From the NCBI GenBank assembly GCA_946811185.2, contig OX328104.1, positions 50,390,505-50,454,504 of the forward strand: a stretch of DNA of 64,000 nt, in the 5' to 3' direction. The translations under genes and the position numbers were made by a program. Below, piece by piece: positions 39,746-51,818 of this stretch. How positions within the stretch are numbered: position 1 is the stretch's first letter; each line of letters opens with the position of its first letter. The stretch is from Hippopus hippopus. Lineage: Eukaryota > Mollusca > Bivalvia > Cardiida > Cardiidae. The notes under the pieces were generated by a model. That model was not told the DNA's origin. It saw only the letters and a program-made list of their open reading frames with translations, and did no database searches.

Positions 39746-40075
39746 ATAAGGTGAATATCAAGAAGTAGTTGTGAAAAAATCATCGGTCTTTGTGTTACTG
39801 ACAGCTTTACAGCTTTACAGTACCAGCAGTTTCTAAATGTCAGAGGCCACGCAAAAAAAAAAAACCACACAAATACTAAAACAAATCAATCTCACAGACA
39901 AGATATGGTGTAAGTGGAAAACGTTTGCGAGGTAATTGACTTGTTGAAGACAGCCAGCGTTGATAAAGTGAAGTCGTGATTTATTAGCAAATATAGATTA
40001 CATAATCTTGCAATCTGTCTTGAGGAGACAAAAACTGTCGGGCGCTTGCCACTTGCATTACGTCGGTATTTTTTT

Positions 40076-40413
40076 CTTAAAGATACATCTTTACAAAAAA
40101 AAGCTGTAAAGATTTAATAGACAATAGAATGGTTCAGAATTTAGTCAGCTGCGTGAACACAGATAAATTACCGATATATATGGTGTAAGGGATTACTACA
40201 TACATTTATATCGGAAATCTTCGATTCAAAACCGGAAACGAGAACATCTCTTTGATGGCCTCCAGAAAATGAAATGCATTTGCTGTCGGTCGCAATCTTT
40301 GCAACCCTCAGGGGCAAAATTTGGCATTTAGACACAATAATGATTAAAGTTTCATAAAATAAAGATTAAATGGGTTAAAAACTTGCTGAAAATGAGCACA
40401 GATGTATCTTTAA
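40076..40413 (+). repeat. Family F element
   Basis: TTAAAGATACATCTTTACA start and GATGTATCTTTAA end, nearly complete. Confidence 0.85.
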
Positions 40414-41200
40414 TCAATACTGTGTAAATAGCAAATTTATCTGCTTTTGGTTTATACTGAAGATCGTCACATTAAAACGAGCAGCCTAAGGGTGGATTGG
40501 CGCTGTGCAAAAGTCCGTGAGATATGCTGATAAAAAAATCAAAGTGCTGAAAGTACTGACAGACTAGCGAATTTGAAATAAGTGGCTATGGTAAATGTAC
40601 AACTTGGTTGGTTTATACAAGACTGAAGAAAAATTGTCAAATTCGGTATCGGTTCATTCCGGTTATTAAGTCCAATTCAGATCTAGTTCAATCCATTGAC
40701 TTTATCCGACACTCTTGACTATTTACTTCTCAATACAAGAAATATTATGAAAAACTTCAGTTTGTTAACTTTCAATTTAAAACAGGTTATTTCGTTGAAA
40801 TAATATCTCCCGCCTAAAAAGACCTCTTTAGATAGAAACATAAGAGGTATTATGTTTTGCTTGTACACGTAGCCTTTTTGTTATTGGTCCAATATGAAAA
40901 TATCCATTAAGCCCCCTTTTACCATAGCATAGCATTTCATTAGATAAAAACAAGTAATGATTGTCTGTGGCTTATGATAAACAAGATGAACAGGAAGTTT
41001 CATAAAATTTTGTTCAAAAGTTAAAGAGATATCAGTCAATGAGGGAAATATACATCAAGCCCCCTTTTCCGATGACACGGCATCAAATGAAAAAAGAAAA
41101 AAGTCTTTATCGGTGGACTATCGTAAGGAATACATGTATGAAGTTCCGTCAATTTTCATCAAGGATTTTAGAAAGATGTCTGTCCGGACGGACAAACAGA
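40414..41200. other. Host DNA, family B traces
   Basis: CCATTAAGCCCCCTTTTACC (40902) and CATCAAGCCCCCTTTTCCG (41053) are two isolated family B end-like pieces. Otherwise nothing recognised. Confidence 0.5.
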
Positions 41201-41204
41201 CAGA

Positions 41205-41455
41205 CAGACAGTGTAGATCAAGATCAGACTCCACAGACTTTACAGTCTGATGTTGGATCTACACTATCCTATAAGTTTGGGGATATATTTTTCTCAAAAA
41301 TATAAATTTGAAATTGAAATAGCAATATTCAACTTATTCAAGAATCCTTTTTGTGTAACAAGCGACTGAATAAGGGGGTAAAATGGTCTTTCGATACCTA
41401 GAAAATTTACAAATAGGGCAAACTTTCAACCCATGTCAGCCTTCGCAGACTACCA
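41205..41455 (+). repeat. Family A fragment followed by family B fragment
   Basis: Family A centre at 41207-41270 and its arm to about 41340. Then family B arm pieces GTGTAACAAGCGACTGAATA and CCCATGTCAGCCTTCGCAG to 41450. Confidence 0.65.
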
Positions 41456-41744
41456 TAATTATAATGTTAAGTCGATTAAAGTGCTTTGGTCCGGTTTATA
41501 CTTGATAAAAAAACTTAAATTAGCACCAAGTTAAAGTTACGTAAAATCAACATTTTTGTCTGAAATACTTCTGGAGGAATTTTTATATTTGTTAAAATAT
41601 CATTACGAGTTGATTCCTAATGAAAGATAGATGGGTGAAGGGACGAGGGGTGAAGTAACACACTGTCCAAAACTGATGACCCTAGAATTATGGGTTCGCG
41701 TCTCTACCGACAGAGATTTAATTATCAAAAATATCTATCATAAT

Positions 41745-42009
41745 TGGCATGCAACACGCGAAAAAGGGCATTCGGACATTTGCGTAAAGTGTCGTCTCGG
41801 ATCAGCCTGCGCAGTCCGCTCAGGCTAATCCGAGACGGCGCTTTACGACTACATTCGATTTTGTCCTAGAGTAGACTTGCAAAAAAAAAAAGAAAATTAC
41901 ATAAGAACGGAAAGTATCGTCTCGGATTAGCCTGCGCGGACTGCGCAGGCTGATCCGAGACGACACTTTACGCAAATGTCCGAATGCCCTTTTTCGCGTG
42001 TTGCAGTCC
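41745..42009. repeat. Family C MITE, full copy
   Basis: GGCATGCAACACGCGAAAAA start, both arm hairpins intact, A11 run in the middle, GCGTGTTGCAGTCC end. Confidence 0.88.
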
Positions 42010-42061
42010 TATTATAAAAAACTTTTTATGTAATTGCGGCAAACCTATGACCAACTGAGTT

Positions 42062-42278
42062 AACCGTTTACCACACAAACCCGAGTTTTAACTACCTTGA
42101 GGAAGAAGGATTTAGAAAACATTGTGGGGCAAGGGGAAATTCTTTCTTCTTTTCCCATTATGTTTTCTATTCTCTTAGACACAAATCCCATGATTTGAGT
42201 CATTATTAATTCTTCCCGAAAATTTGCAAATACTTTGGATTTAGACTAGTCCAAACTGTTTTCGTTTCGTAAATCACT
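42062..42278. repeat. Family D MITE, diverged
   Basis: ACCGTTTACCACACAAACCC start, TTTTCGTTTCGTAAATCA end, central palindrome shortened. Confidence 0.75.
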
Positions 42279-42589
42279 GGAAACATGATAAAAATGGAAG
42301 GGCACCTGTCGTATTTTCGAAATGTTTTGTCAATATCTTTGTATAAAGACAGTCTTTGCAAGCAAATAATCCAATTATTGTGAATTTTTAAATACAAAAT
42401 TGCCAAAACGACATCTGGTTCGATTCGCTTCAAAGAGTAAAAAAATAGTGCATCTAGCATCAAAGATTGTCTTTGAAGCAGGTATTTTGAGATTTAATGA
42501 GGGGTGGGGGTTGATTGTTAATGCGTTCCATCCAAATTTTACAGACTTTATTCTTAAAATTTTCAAGAGTTCTCCGTTGCCACGTGCTT

Positions 42590-42825
42590 AACCCTTTACC
42601 GCTGAATGCCGGCTTTTAACGACCCTGAGAAAGAAGCCTTTGAAAAGATTGAGAGAAAAGGAGAAAATGCTGGTAACCAGCATTTTCTCCTTTTCCCACA
42701 GTGTTTTCTACCCAATCAAAGAAAAATTGCATCGTTTGAGCCACATTTGAATTGTCGTCTGCAAATGCTCTCAATTTGGACAAGGCTAAAATTTTGTCGT
42801 CTGGACAAAGGTCAAAGAGTTGGTT
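42590..42825. repeat. Family D MITE
   Basis: AACCCTTTACCGCTGAATGC start, full central palindrome 42650-42705, TTTTGTCGTCTGGACAAAGG end. Confidence 0.85.
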
Positions 42826-43395
42826 TCGTACTAAAGAAAAACTTGGTCCGACCCTTCTTGGCAGCGCTTGTAACGTGTGAGTGTCCTCGGGCGAGGGCCT
42901 GTAGCGTCGCAGCCTGGCACTAAAAATCGTGATATGACAGACAAATATTTGAAAGCCAGAAGAAGATAAAAAAAATATTCTCATAAATTATCTTTTACTA
43001 AACTTTAAATATTTTTCTAGCTATGATATTAAAGTTTTCAATGAATCAGAGAAATAAACAAGATGTGGGAGAGAGGTAACGAGCAAAAAAGACATCTCGT
43101 TAAACTGTCAAAATGAATCAGAAGTAGCATTTGTTAAATGCACCGCATTTTATTTCAGTTTTAGACCTTTGCTTTGAAAACAGAACTAAGAATTGCGAAC
43201 CAGATGCCCCCTACTAAAATTTAGAATAAAGGTTTAAACCGTTTAACCATTAAACCGCGTCTTGGTATTTCAGACTCCCTGATTTACGTTCTCGACAGGC
43301 TTGCTTGTAGTTTCTTGAAAATAGGGCCCGTACTCACGAACTCTTCCTAATAACATTCATAGTCTTATTCATCAGTTTTATATCAAATACTGCAG
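42826..43395. other. Host DNA, nothing recognised
   Basis: No gene was seen. CG content rises briefly at 42845-42925. Confidence 0.5.
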
Positions 43396-43399
43396 AACA

Positions 43400-43625
43400 A
43401 AGATCAGGGACCGGATTCACTAACCATTCTAAGGAACTTTCTTAGTCTTATGCTCAAGATTTCTTTTTAATTCTAAAGTAACCCAACTTCTGATGGGCTA
43501 AACCAATTGGTGTAACCAATCAGAAGTTGTGTTACTTTAAAATAATAAAAAAATATCTTGAATTGGTGTAGCCAATCAGAAATGTAATACTTTGTAAATG
43601 TAGACCAAGACTAAGAGGGCAATTT
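43400..43625. repeat. Family E MITE with a partial duplication
   Basis: Palindrome axis AAACCAATTGGTGTAACC. A second GAATTGGTGTAGCCAATCAG arm follows at 43560, so the right arm is present twice. Confidence 0.75.
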
Positions 43626-43752
43626 AGAAGACACCGATTTTGGTCTCCACATATTGATACCACGTTATGTAATATTTATTGTATCTATTCCTAACAACGA
43701 TTTTTGATAACGGTTAATCATAACCCGTTGGAAACTATTTACAGTAGATGGC

Positions 43753-44214
43753 CTTAAAGATACATATATATTCGTATTCAGCCAGTTTTAACCTATTCCA
43801 TATTTATTTTTGTGGCATTTCTCGAAGAAAAGTTGAGATGAAAAGTCGAGATGAATTCAATACAGCATTTTGAAAATCATGTAGATCTACTGTACACAGT
43901 TTATTCAAAACCGAAGAAAGTAGGCCCAATTAACGAAGTACATCACAGATGTTCGCGCGCATCCTACTGCTCATGTGTTTTTGTCATAGATAGTGATTCA
44001 AAAGTGCACCTATGTATTTTTCGCACATATGGTTATAATATTGGAGTACTGAAACAAGTAGCACTCTCTTCGGGTAGTATTAGTAAAGAGAAAGAAATGG
44101 TTCCGTGAACTGTCACCGTCAAATAATTAAAGTACTGTTGACGCGGCTTTACACACCAAACAAGCAAACAAAAGCAGGAAATTTAAAGCTGTGGAAGTAT
44201 AGCTGTTTCCACTT
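43753..44214. other. Family F end, then unassigned DNA
   Basis: CTTAAAGATACATATATAT and CAGCCAGTTTTAACC (43753-43815) are a family F end. The rest, including a short frame at 43851-44108, is not recognised. Confidence 0.5.
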
Positions 44215-44280
44215 TAAAAATCATTGTGGGAAAAGGAGAAATCACTCCTACTGAGCAATTTCTCCATTTCCCAATGCGTC
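44215..44280. repeat. Family D centre fragment
   Basis: ATTGTGGGAAAAGGAGAAAT and its imperfect complement. Confidence 0.6.
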
Positions 44281-44877
44281 TGCTGAGCTTTTATCCTGTT
44301 TTTTCCTTGTAAAAATTTACTTCCATAGTGACCTTCATCCCTGTTTTCTGACGAAATTAGCATGGATAGGTGCCATTTTTATTTATTTTTTTTTTTATTG
44401 TTCAGCATTATAAATACTAAAAGTGTAGAAATTTTCAGAAAAATCTGTCCGTTAGAAAGTATGAATTTATTAAAGATTAACCCTTAATTCGGTCAAATTA
44501 TCTCCCTTTTTAGCTCAATATATAACATGCATATTTGTACATTTACTATGCTCAAAACCAGGCTTATATATATTTTTTGTGCAAAACTAAATGCATTTTC
44601 GTTAAAATGATGTATATTTGTATATTCTACCGGTAATTTTTCTGTTTAACTGACTATTAATGCATCCATTCACTATTTCTAAGCGTTTGGGTATGCATGA
44701 ATAATAAAAAAAAGTGCAGCAGTACACATTTTTTTCCCTTTTAAAATGGACAGTTCATGGTTGAATACAAACTGCTCTACGCATACCCACTTTCCACTTG
44801 CTCCCAGCCACCGGTGCTTTCAGCGCTTTGATTTCTTTTGTGATCTAGATCTTATCGACCACTAATTCGGTCTACCA
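44281..44877. other. Host DNA, nothing recognised
   Basis: AT-rich; no gene, no repeat family identified. Confidence 0.55.
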
Positions 44878-45055
44878 GGTTAAAGTGACAATAGCTGCCA
44901 AAAGTAAACAAAATGGGTGTTAAAACTCATTTAGATTTAAGTCATACCATTATTGTAAAGATGACAATCTATTATCGTACAGTCAGTCGCTAGCAGAGAA
45001 ATAAATTTCATAAATAGTTTAGAGTCGCCAGGCTACTCTATCTTCTGTAGATCAG
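44878..45055. repeat. Family H copy, half
   Basis: GTGACAATAGCTGCCAAAAG, CATACCATTATTGTAAAGAT, GTCAGTCGCTAGCAGAGAAA match 58595-58972 on one arm. Confidence 0.72.
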
Positions 45056-45560
45056 TTCAAATATGGGCCAAGATTATACTTTTTTTTCTGATGCTGTGCA
45101 TGTATTTGTTGTCGTTTGCCTTGCCTCCGAGGGTTCTCGATTCAATATATTTAAGTTCATACCAGTTCAAGAAATATATATCATGCGCGATTAGGGAAGT
45201 TTTTCAGTAGTTGTACTCTTACACTGATGACGGTAGCATAGTTACTTACTTTCACCAGAACAGAATCATTATCGGACAAATTACATCCGTGTCGTAATTT
45301 CCAGCTTTTACGACATTTTGTTGTTCTTCGGGAGACTATGGACCTATTTTCGCATTTCATGACCCAGTATATATTTCCGTACGTCCATATGCTTCGCTTA
45401 AACCCTTGGGATTATATACAATACTGACTTAACGAGGTAGTTACAACTTGTATGGAGTTTGTTCTTTTTACATTGATAAAAAAAATCTATAGTCTTATGT
45501 GAAAGAACTTTACTGCTGTGTATAATCAAACATAAATACATTTTGACATAATAACACTGT
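45056..45560. other. Host DNA, nothing recognised
   Basis: No gene or repeat family was identified. Confidence 0.5.
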
Positions 45561-45561
45561 C

Positions 45562-45730
45562 CTTTTTCCGGCGTAGTTGAATGCGCTGGCTTTTGACCTA
45601 CTTCTAGGTGCTGATAAAGAATGAATAGTTGGTAATTTGCGATTGGTATAAAATGTACACATGTTTATTTGACGGGTCCCTGCTGCCATATTTACTTGCA
45701 CATTTGTGAAACTACTTTTTATAAGCTTTT
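45562..45730 (+). repeat. Family K repeat, copy 1
   Basis: CCGGCGTAGTTGAATGCGCT, GGCTTTTGACCTACTTCT, TTTGCGATTGGTATAAAATG. Copies at 48958-49130 and 62828-62990 define a family of about 165 bp. Confidence 0.75.
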
Positions 45731-46194
45731 TTACCGCTAATCGGTACCCAGGTGCCTTGATTCATACCATAGCAAATTAACAAAATGAAAAACGGTAAGG
45801 AAAAGAAGCAATTGCTCGCGAGGTTACTTGTCATTATTTTATATGAACATTTAGCAACAAAAAAGTTTCAATACTTATATTCCAGCATCTTTCACGCCGT
45901 TTGTCTTTTTTAAAGATATTTCTTGGTACCAACTGATAAATTTTTACTCATTTGTTTGTCATTACAATGAATTGTATGACAAATTCAGATACTCGAGAAG
46001 TGGCTGGGTGGCTGGGTGTATTTTGGAGAAACAAGATTCGTCATGATGCACCATCAATCCTTAATAAGATTATTTGTCTTCATATTGTATTGTTAATTTG
46101 ATTGTAGGGAAGGGCGGAATCTAAGTAGGAAGAACTTGTGGCCCGACCCCATTCACTTATTAAATAAAATATGTTAAAACTAAACTAAACTAAA

Positions 46195-46428
46195 CTAGTC
46201 TTCATATCTCAGATTTTCTAAATTTGAATGTAACATAACTTTTGATTGGCTAAATAATTTTGAATGTAACATAACTACTAATTAGCTAACTCAAATGGTT
46301 TAGCCAATCAGAGGTTATGTTACATTTAGATTTAGAAAATCAGAGGTGTTACTTTCAAATTAAAAAAAATACTAGAGAATAAGACTAAGAATGTGTTTAT
46401 GGGTGGTTCGTGAATACGGACCCAGGCT
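46195..46428. repeat. Family E MITE with duplicated arm
   Basis: TTGAATGTAACATAACTTTTG and TTGAATGTAACATAACTACT are two left arms. The axis is at CAAATGGTTTAGCC, with end TGGTTCGTGAATACGGACCC. Confidence 0.75.
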
Positions 46429-46498
46429 TTGAAATCTCTACCTGGTACAGACCGCGTGCCTTACATCAGCTTCATTTCTTCAGTTTTTGTTTTGCATA

Positions 46499-46704
46499 AC
46501 CTTTTTACCTGCTAAAGAAGCGAAATAAAACTTTCAAGCCGATAATAATATCCAAATTTTGCTATTTCAGAGTCTTTTTAGGAAAAAAATATTTCGTAAT
46601 CGGACAGTGTAGATTCAAAGTCAGACTGCACGTTCTGTGCAGTCTGATCTTGATCTACATTGTCCGCAAAGCTCCTTGAGTCACGCTCAGCAGTCTAAGG
46701 GTTA
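46499..46704 (-). repeat. Family A MITE
   Basis: AACCTTTTTACCTGCTAAAG start, GCAGTCTAAGGGTTA end, intact central palindrome. Confidence 0.85.
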
Positions 46705-46784
46705 AATGAAATCCTCAACGTATAAATAACTATCATGATTCACTAATTGATTTTGGCAGTAGTATATTAATGCTTTACTCTTTG

Positions 46785-46975
46785 CAATTAATAACACCGA
46801 GTTTTAACCTCCTTTACAAAGAATGCTTTTGATGATATCGCGGGAAAAGGAGAAAATATTGTTATTCAGCATTCAGCTATCTTTTCAGAAACAAGTCCAA
46901 TCATTCGAGCCATATCTAATTTATCGTCTGCAATTGCTTTCAGTTTAGACGAGGTTTTAAAATTCGGTCCTATGG
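46785..46975. repeat. Family D MITE, diverged
   Basis: TCGCGGGAAAAGGAGAAAAT, TTTATCGTCTGCAATTGC remain; the ends are eroded. Confidence 0.65.
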
Positions 46976-47014
46976 TATTCATAAAATTGTTGTATCGCAC
47001 TAAGTATCAATGGC

Positions 47015-47296
47015 TACTTACTTGGTAATCACTCATGCCTAGGTATGATATCTATACTTACTTGGTAATCACTCATGCCTAGGTATGATATCTATACTTA
47101 CTTGGTAATCACTCATGCCTAGGTATGATATCTATACTTACTTGGTAATCACTCATGCCTAGGTATGATATCTATACTTACTTGGTAATCACTCATGCCT
47201 AGGTATGATATCTATACTTACTTGGTAATCACTCATGCCTAGGTATGATATCTATACTTACTTGGTAATCACTCATGCCTAGGTATGATATCTATA
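47015..47296 (+). repeat. Perfect 40-bp tandem repeat, seven copies
   Basis: The unit TACTTACTTGGTAATCACTC plus ATGCCTAGGTATGATATCTA (40 bp) repeats from 47015 to 47296 without a single difference that I can see. The flanks are unrelated, so the array is locally expanded. Confidence 0.97.
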
Positions 47297-47334
47297 CCAA
47301 GGCTACATCTGCTGTCGCATACATGCATGGCTTT

Positions 47335-47566
47335 GATTCAAATCTTTACCAAGCGACAATATCTTAGACTCGTCTGTATTGAAAGAGTTTGCAGAAGATG
47401 CGGAAGAAATGCAGCTCTTATGCTTGTTTTCTTGTACAGGGTAGAAAACATTGAGGGAAAAGGAGAAAATGCTGTTAACCAGCATTTTCTCTCTCCTCTT
47501 CTAACAACGTTTTCAAATGCCTTTTTTCTCAGGTCGAGAAAACGCGGGATTTTCTGGTAAAAGGTT
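47335..47566. repeat. Family D MITE
   Basis: TTACCAAGCGACAATATCTT start, central palindrome slightly broken, TTTCTGGTAAAAGGTTAA end. It starts about 40 bp after the tandem array. Confidence 0.8.
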
Positions 47567-47617
47567 AAGAATTTAATGTTCGATACTCTGCTGACAGCCT
47601 TTATGAATTGGATCTTA

Positions 47618-47962
47618 AAGGTATACATCCTTACAGTCACTGAAAAAAGCGCTGTAAATTTGATAGACTGTAGAATGGCTCAAAATTTAGTCAGCTGTGT
47701 AAACATAGATAAATTGCCGATATATAAAGTATAAGGGATAAATACATATATCGGAAATCTTCGTTTTGGGACTGGAAACGTCACAACAGAGATTTCTTTG
47801 ATGGCCTTTAGAAAATGAAATGAATTTCTATCGGACGTACTCTATGCAACCTTGCAACCGTCAGGGGCAACACTTGGCATGAAGAGACAAAAGTAATTAT
47901 AGTTTGATAAAGATGACTTTGGTTGAAAACTAACTGAAAACGAGGGTAGATGTATCTTTTTG
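47618..47962 (+). repeat. Family F element
   Basis: AAAGGTATACATCCTTACAG start, AGATGTATCTTT end, complete. Confidence 0.85.
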
Positions 47963-48380
47963 TGGTATCCCATAAGTGAAGCGTCAATATTAGATAACGT
48001 AAGTTATTTAAATAGAGCAAAAATAACGCCGTTTCAAAATATCTTCCTGATTAAAATCAACTTTTTCCACATTTTCCTAATGGGAACACTTCGATGCTTT
48101 TAACGAATTAGTTTAAGTTGAATTAAAGTACTTTGATTTTTATTTTTAACATAAAATGTAAGCATTTGCACCAATTATAGTGAAAAACTGTTCTTCACGT
48201 TAAGTGGTTTGATGGGTGATTTTTAGTTGTTGTACTTGAGTTTCGATATATCTTTCTAAACTTATACCGTTGTCCCAACAGGGTTTTGTTCGAAATACCA
48301 GAATGATGCATGCTTGATTCTAAACTGATTGCTATGACGTCATGGATCCATATTGAACGCTGGTCGTTTTCTTGTATTTT
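47963..48380. other. Host DNA, nothing recognised
   Basis: No gene or repeat family was identified. Confidence 0.5.
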
Positions 48381-48382
48381 GA

Positions 48383-48613
48383 GTTATGCTCTGTGAAAAA
48401 AAAATGTTTAATGCATCTGCAAAAGGCATCGACCCATGTCAGCCCGCGCAGCTGACATGGGTCGACACTTTTTGCTTTCGGTAAATGTTTTGCATGATTC
48501 ATTCAGTTGTTAGATAGAATGGATTTTATGGATCCATGATGATGTAATGACTTGCTTGATATAATGTATGACGGAGATGCATTAAACCCCCATTTGCCAG
48601 AGCATGGCTCACA
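48383..48613 (+). repeat. Family B MITE
   Basis: GTTATGCTCTGTGAAAAAAA start, short GTCAGCCCGCGCAGCTGAC hairpin, CAGAGCATGGCTCA end. Confidence 0.82.
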
Positions 48614-48664
48614 TGCTTTCCTTCCAAGAATGTTTTCACGAGCTCTACACGTCGACACAATGTT

Positions 48665-48765
48665 TAGCGGTTTTTTGACCAAACGAGTATTCGAACTCAC
48701 GACCCGAGAGCTGCATTACCATTTTGGCTGTAGGGTCTCGGCCGTCGAAAAAGGGTTCACATATG
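48665..48765 (-). repeat. Possible tRNA-derived SINE head, degenerate
   Basis: On the minus strand: GGCCGAGACCCTACAGC, ATGGTAATGCAGCTCTC, GGGTCGTGAGTTCGAATACT (B box-like GAGTTCGAAT), TTTGGTCAAAA. Could be chance. Confidence 0.4.
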
Positions 48766-48957
48766 GGGCGTACCTAGCCCCAAATAAAGTATACGCGAAA
48801 ATAATACCGAAGGTATTATCTGAAGCGCGAAATGCTGAGAGAGGGAGGGGGATTTCCAAGGTGGGTCTGGAGGGCTTCCCAAAGACAACCTTTAAATTGT
48901 AGAAGCTACATGTATTTGGTGGCCGCTGGTGACGCTTTTTTTTTTTACAAAATTGGG

Positions 48958-49130
48958 GTTTTTTTTTCGGCGTAGTTGAATTTGCTGGCTTTTGACATAC
49001 TTTTTGGTATTGATAACAAATGAATAAATAGGTATTTGTGGTTGGTCAAAAATGTAGACATGCTTATTGTAAAGGCCCCTGCCTATTTGTTGGCAAAATT
49101 TACGCCGTCTATCTTTTTTAAAGATTACTT
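48958..49130 (+). repeat. Family K repeat, copy 2
   Basis: CGGCGTAGTTGAATTTGCTG, TTTGTGGTTGGTCAAAAATG, ACGCCGTCTATCTTTTTTA. Confidence 0.75.
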
Positions 49131-49301
49131 TTTGTTTTTCAATGTGTGTGCAACTGCGTTTTTGCATACAGGCAGCTTCGCCCCTGCAGATATTAAAAAC
49201 TATTAACACGTATGAAACAGACAGTATCCATTATTCCAATATATTCATGATAACTGCTTGTCAACAGAAAGAAGAACTGATCGATTCATGGAACCCTCTC
49301 C

Positions 49302-49776
49302 CTTAACTCGTTACCGAGCGACAAAATTTTGGACACGACCAAATTGAAAGCATTTGCAGACAACGAATTAAACGTTGCTAAAATAATGATTTCTTTCTTT
49401 GATAAGGTATAAAACATTGTGGGAAAAGAAGAAAATGCTGGTCACCAGCATTTTCTCCTTTTCCCTCAATCTTTTCAAAGGATTCATCTTCAGAGTCCTT
49501 GAAATTCGGGACTGTGCAGCAAAGGGTTAATGTTACAACACCCTTTCCTGGTTTTCTGCGACGACCTATAATGGACTGCTACGACCTGTGGAAGAAAGCG
49601 TTTGAAAACATTTTGGGAAAAGGAGAAAATGCTGGTAACCAGCATTTTCTCCTTTTCTCAAAATATTTTCTACCCTTTTCAACGACAAATTCCAACGTTT
49701 GAAGCACATTCAATTTCTCGCCTGCATTATGCTTTCAATTTGGACAATTTTAAGTGTTGTCGTTTAGTAAAGAGTT
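49302..49776. repeat. Two family D MITEs in tandem
   Basis: First copy 49302-49530, second 49535-49776, both with full central palindromes (49410-49475 and 49605-49668). The first ends GCAGCAAAGGGTTAA. Confidence 0.82.
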
Positions 49777-50260
49777 AAATTTTCTTTTTCTTAAAAAAAA
49801 GACCCCTATTATGATCGTCATGTTCCGTATGTCGTCCAAATATAAAAGGAGATATCATGAAATTTATGAGATGCAAGGATTAAACCCATGACAGTACAAG
49901 TTTTTACGTCACTGCAGAAGACACTTTTACAATTCATTTGGGAAAACTGAGTAATTGTTTATTCTAAGTCATATATTCCATGGCATTCAAAATAGATACC
50001 TTCCTATCTTTGAAAGGTTCTTTTTTTTGCCACGTGAACATTTTTCAATAGATCAAAATTAGCCTGCATGATGATAGTTTTAACCTGGTACTAGACAAAG
50101 CTTTAAATGCCAAGTTAATCGAGGAATCCACTTATGACAAAGGCTGACCGATTCTCCGTGTCCTTTTGGCAGGAAAATTATATGGTCAACATGCAAAGCT
50201 ACGACAGACAGTGTTCTAAGTATATTGACCCCAGGGACGAAATTCAGATCGAGGCGATTT
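49777..50260. other. Host DNA, nothing recognised
   Basis: No gene or repeat family was identified. Confidence 0.5.
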
Positions 50261-50262
50261 AT

Positions 50263-50620
50263 ACATTAAAGATACATCTCTACACGTTTTCAGAATATTT
50301 TCAGCCAGTTTTTAACACATTCTATCCTTATTTTGTAAAACAATAACCATTCTTGTATCTTCATGCCAATTTTTGTCCCCGATGGCTGCAAAATTGAACA
50401 GATTACGTGTTACGGATAGAAAATACATTTCATGTTTTTGATGCCTTCCAAGCAATAGCTGTTGTCGTTTTCGGTTTTGAATGGGGATAAATCCCTTGTT
50501 TTGTTCCATCTCTTACACCATACATATTGGTGATTTATCTATGTTTACATACCCAAGCCATTCTACACACTTTCAAGTTTTAACAGCATTTTTTTGTCTC
50601 TAGCTGTAAGGATGTATCGT
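50263..50620 (-). repeat. Family F element
   Basis: TTAAAGATACATCTCTACAC start, GCTGTAAGGATGTATCG end, complete. Confidence 0.85.
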
Positions 50621-50634
50621 TCAAGTGCTACTCA

Positions 50635-50832
50635 GGGTTCCATTTCATCAAGCATTCTTAAGACTATTGTTGGTCTAATTATGAATTTTGAAAGTAACAC
50701 AACTTCTGATTGGCTAAACCATTTGGTTTAAAATGGTTTAGCCAATCAGAAGGTGTGTTGCTTTCAAATGTACAGAGTTCTTGAGAACTAGACTAAGAAT
50801 GTTCTTAAGAATGGTTGGTGAATTCGGACCCA
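50635..50832. repeat. Family E MITE
   Basis: Near-perfect palindrome with a duplicated axis (CATTTGGTTTAAAATGGTTTAG, quoted here as CATTTGG / AAATGG), end TGGTTGGTGAATTCGGACCC. Confidence 0.85.
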
Positions 50833-50974
50833 GGTGTTTTTGTTTAGGTTTATTATTCATAAAGTATTTATTGGAAGCTTTTTATTAAGTCAGAAAATAT
50901 CGTTGGAATCAAATTAGACTGTTGAAATTTGAATCTTCAAGGCTTCACCAGACGTCATAATACTAATACTTGTC

Positions 50975-51085
50975 AAAACTGAAGGCATTTGCAGACTACA
51001 AACAAAACATGTTTTAAATGGTGCAATCTCTCTTTGAAAAGACTGAAAACATGGTGGGAAAGAGTGAAATGTTGGTTTGCATTCC
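50975..51085. repeat. Family D fragment
   Basis: AAACTGAAGGCATTTGCAGA and ACATGGTGGGAAAGAGTGAA, the left half only. Confidence 0.65.
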
Positions 51086-51371
51086 AAAACTTCCTGAGTG
51101 TACTTAGCTTTGAAACAAGCAAATCAAATAAAATGATCCGTAGTGCAATAGCATTGGATTGAAGATGTCACATGAATCAGATAGTCTCATATACCTTTGC
51201 TGTATATAGAACGATATCGTTGTATTCGTTCGGATGGATTTTGAACTATACATTTGCAGCAACCATAGGACTTTATTTTGCTAATATTTAACATTACAGC
51301 AATGCTAGCATATGCTCTCCCCCTTAACCCCCCCCCCAAAAAAAACCGAAAAATATTTTTTTTATTGCATT

Positions 51372-51410
<39 letters not shown>

Positions 51411-51589
51411 GAAAATGTCTTGAAAAAAATATAGGATAATAAGAAAGGAACTGAGGTTGGTCGACATATTTTCCAGAGTACTCTACTGCGAAACACAAAA
51501 CATTGTCTACTGATTGCCTGCCTGGCATGTCAAGACTGAGCAGCCATCTCATACTAATTTCTTAAATTATATGCAGAACTGCAAAAAGG
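51086..51589. other. Host DNA with poly-A tract
   Basis: A34 run at 51373-51406 preceded by a C9-A8 tract. No gene was recognised. Confidence 0.6.
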
Positions 51590-51594
51590 CAACG

Positions 51595-51818
51595 TTGAAT
51601 ACCAGATGACAAAATTTTAGACCAGTTGAAATTGAAAGCATTAGCAGACGCCAAATTCATTGTGGCTCTACTGGGAGAATTTGTCTTGAAAGGCTAAGAA
51701 AAAGATTGTGGGAAAGGAGAAAATGCTGGTTACCAGCATTTTCTCCTTTCCCACAATCTTTTCAAAGGCTTTCTTCTTCAGGGTTTTACAAAACCTTGGA
51801 TTGTGTGTTAGAGGGTTA
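51595..51818. repeat. Family D MITE
   Basis: AATACCAGATGACAAAATTT start, full palindrome 51704-51770, GTGTGTTAGAGGGTTAA end. Confidence 0.85.

Noticed and set aside
47015..47296. CRISPR array
   Set aside because: The repeats are contiguous with no unique spacers, and the DNA is animal.
48552..48902. Plus-strand frame of 116 residues
   Set aside because: It begins inside a family B repeat and crosses a possible degenerate SINE; no protein family is recognised.
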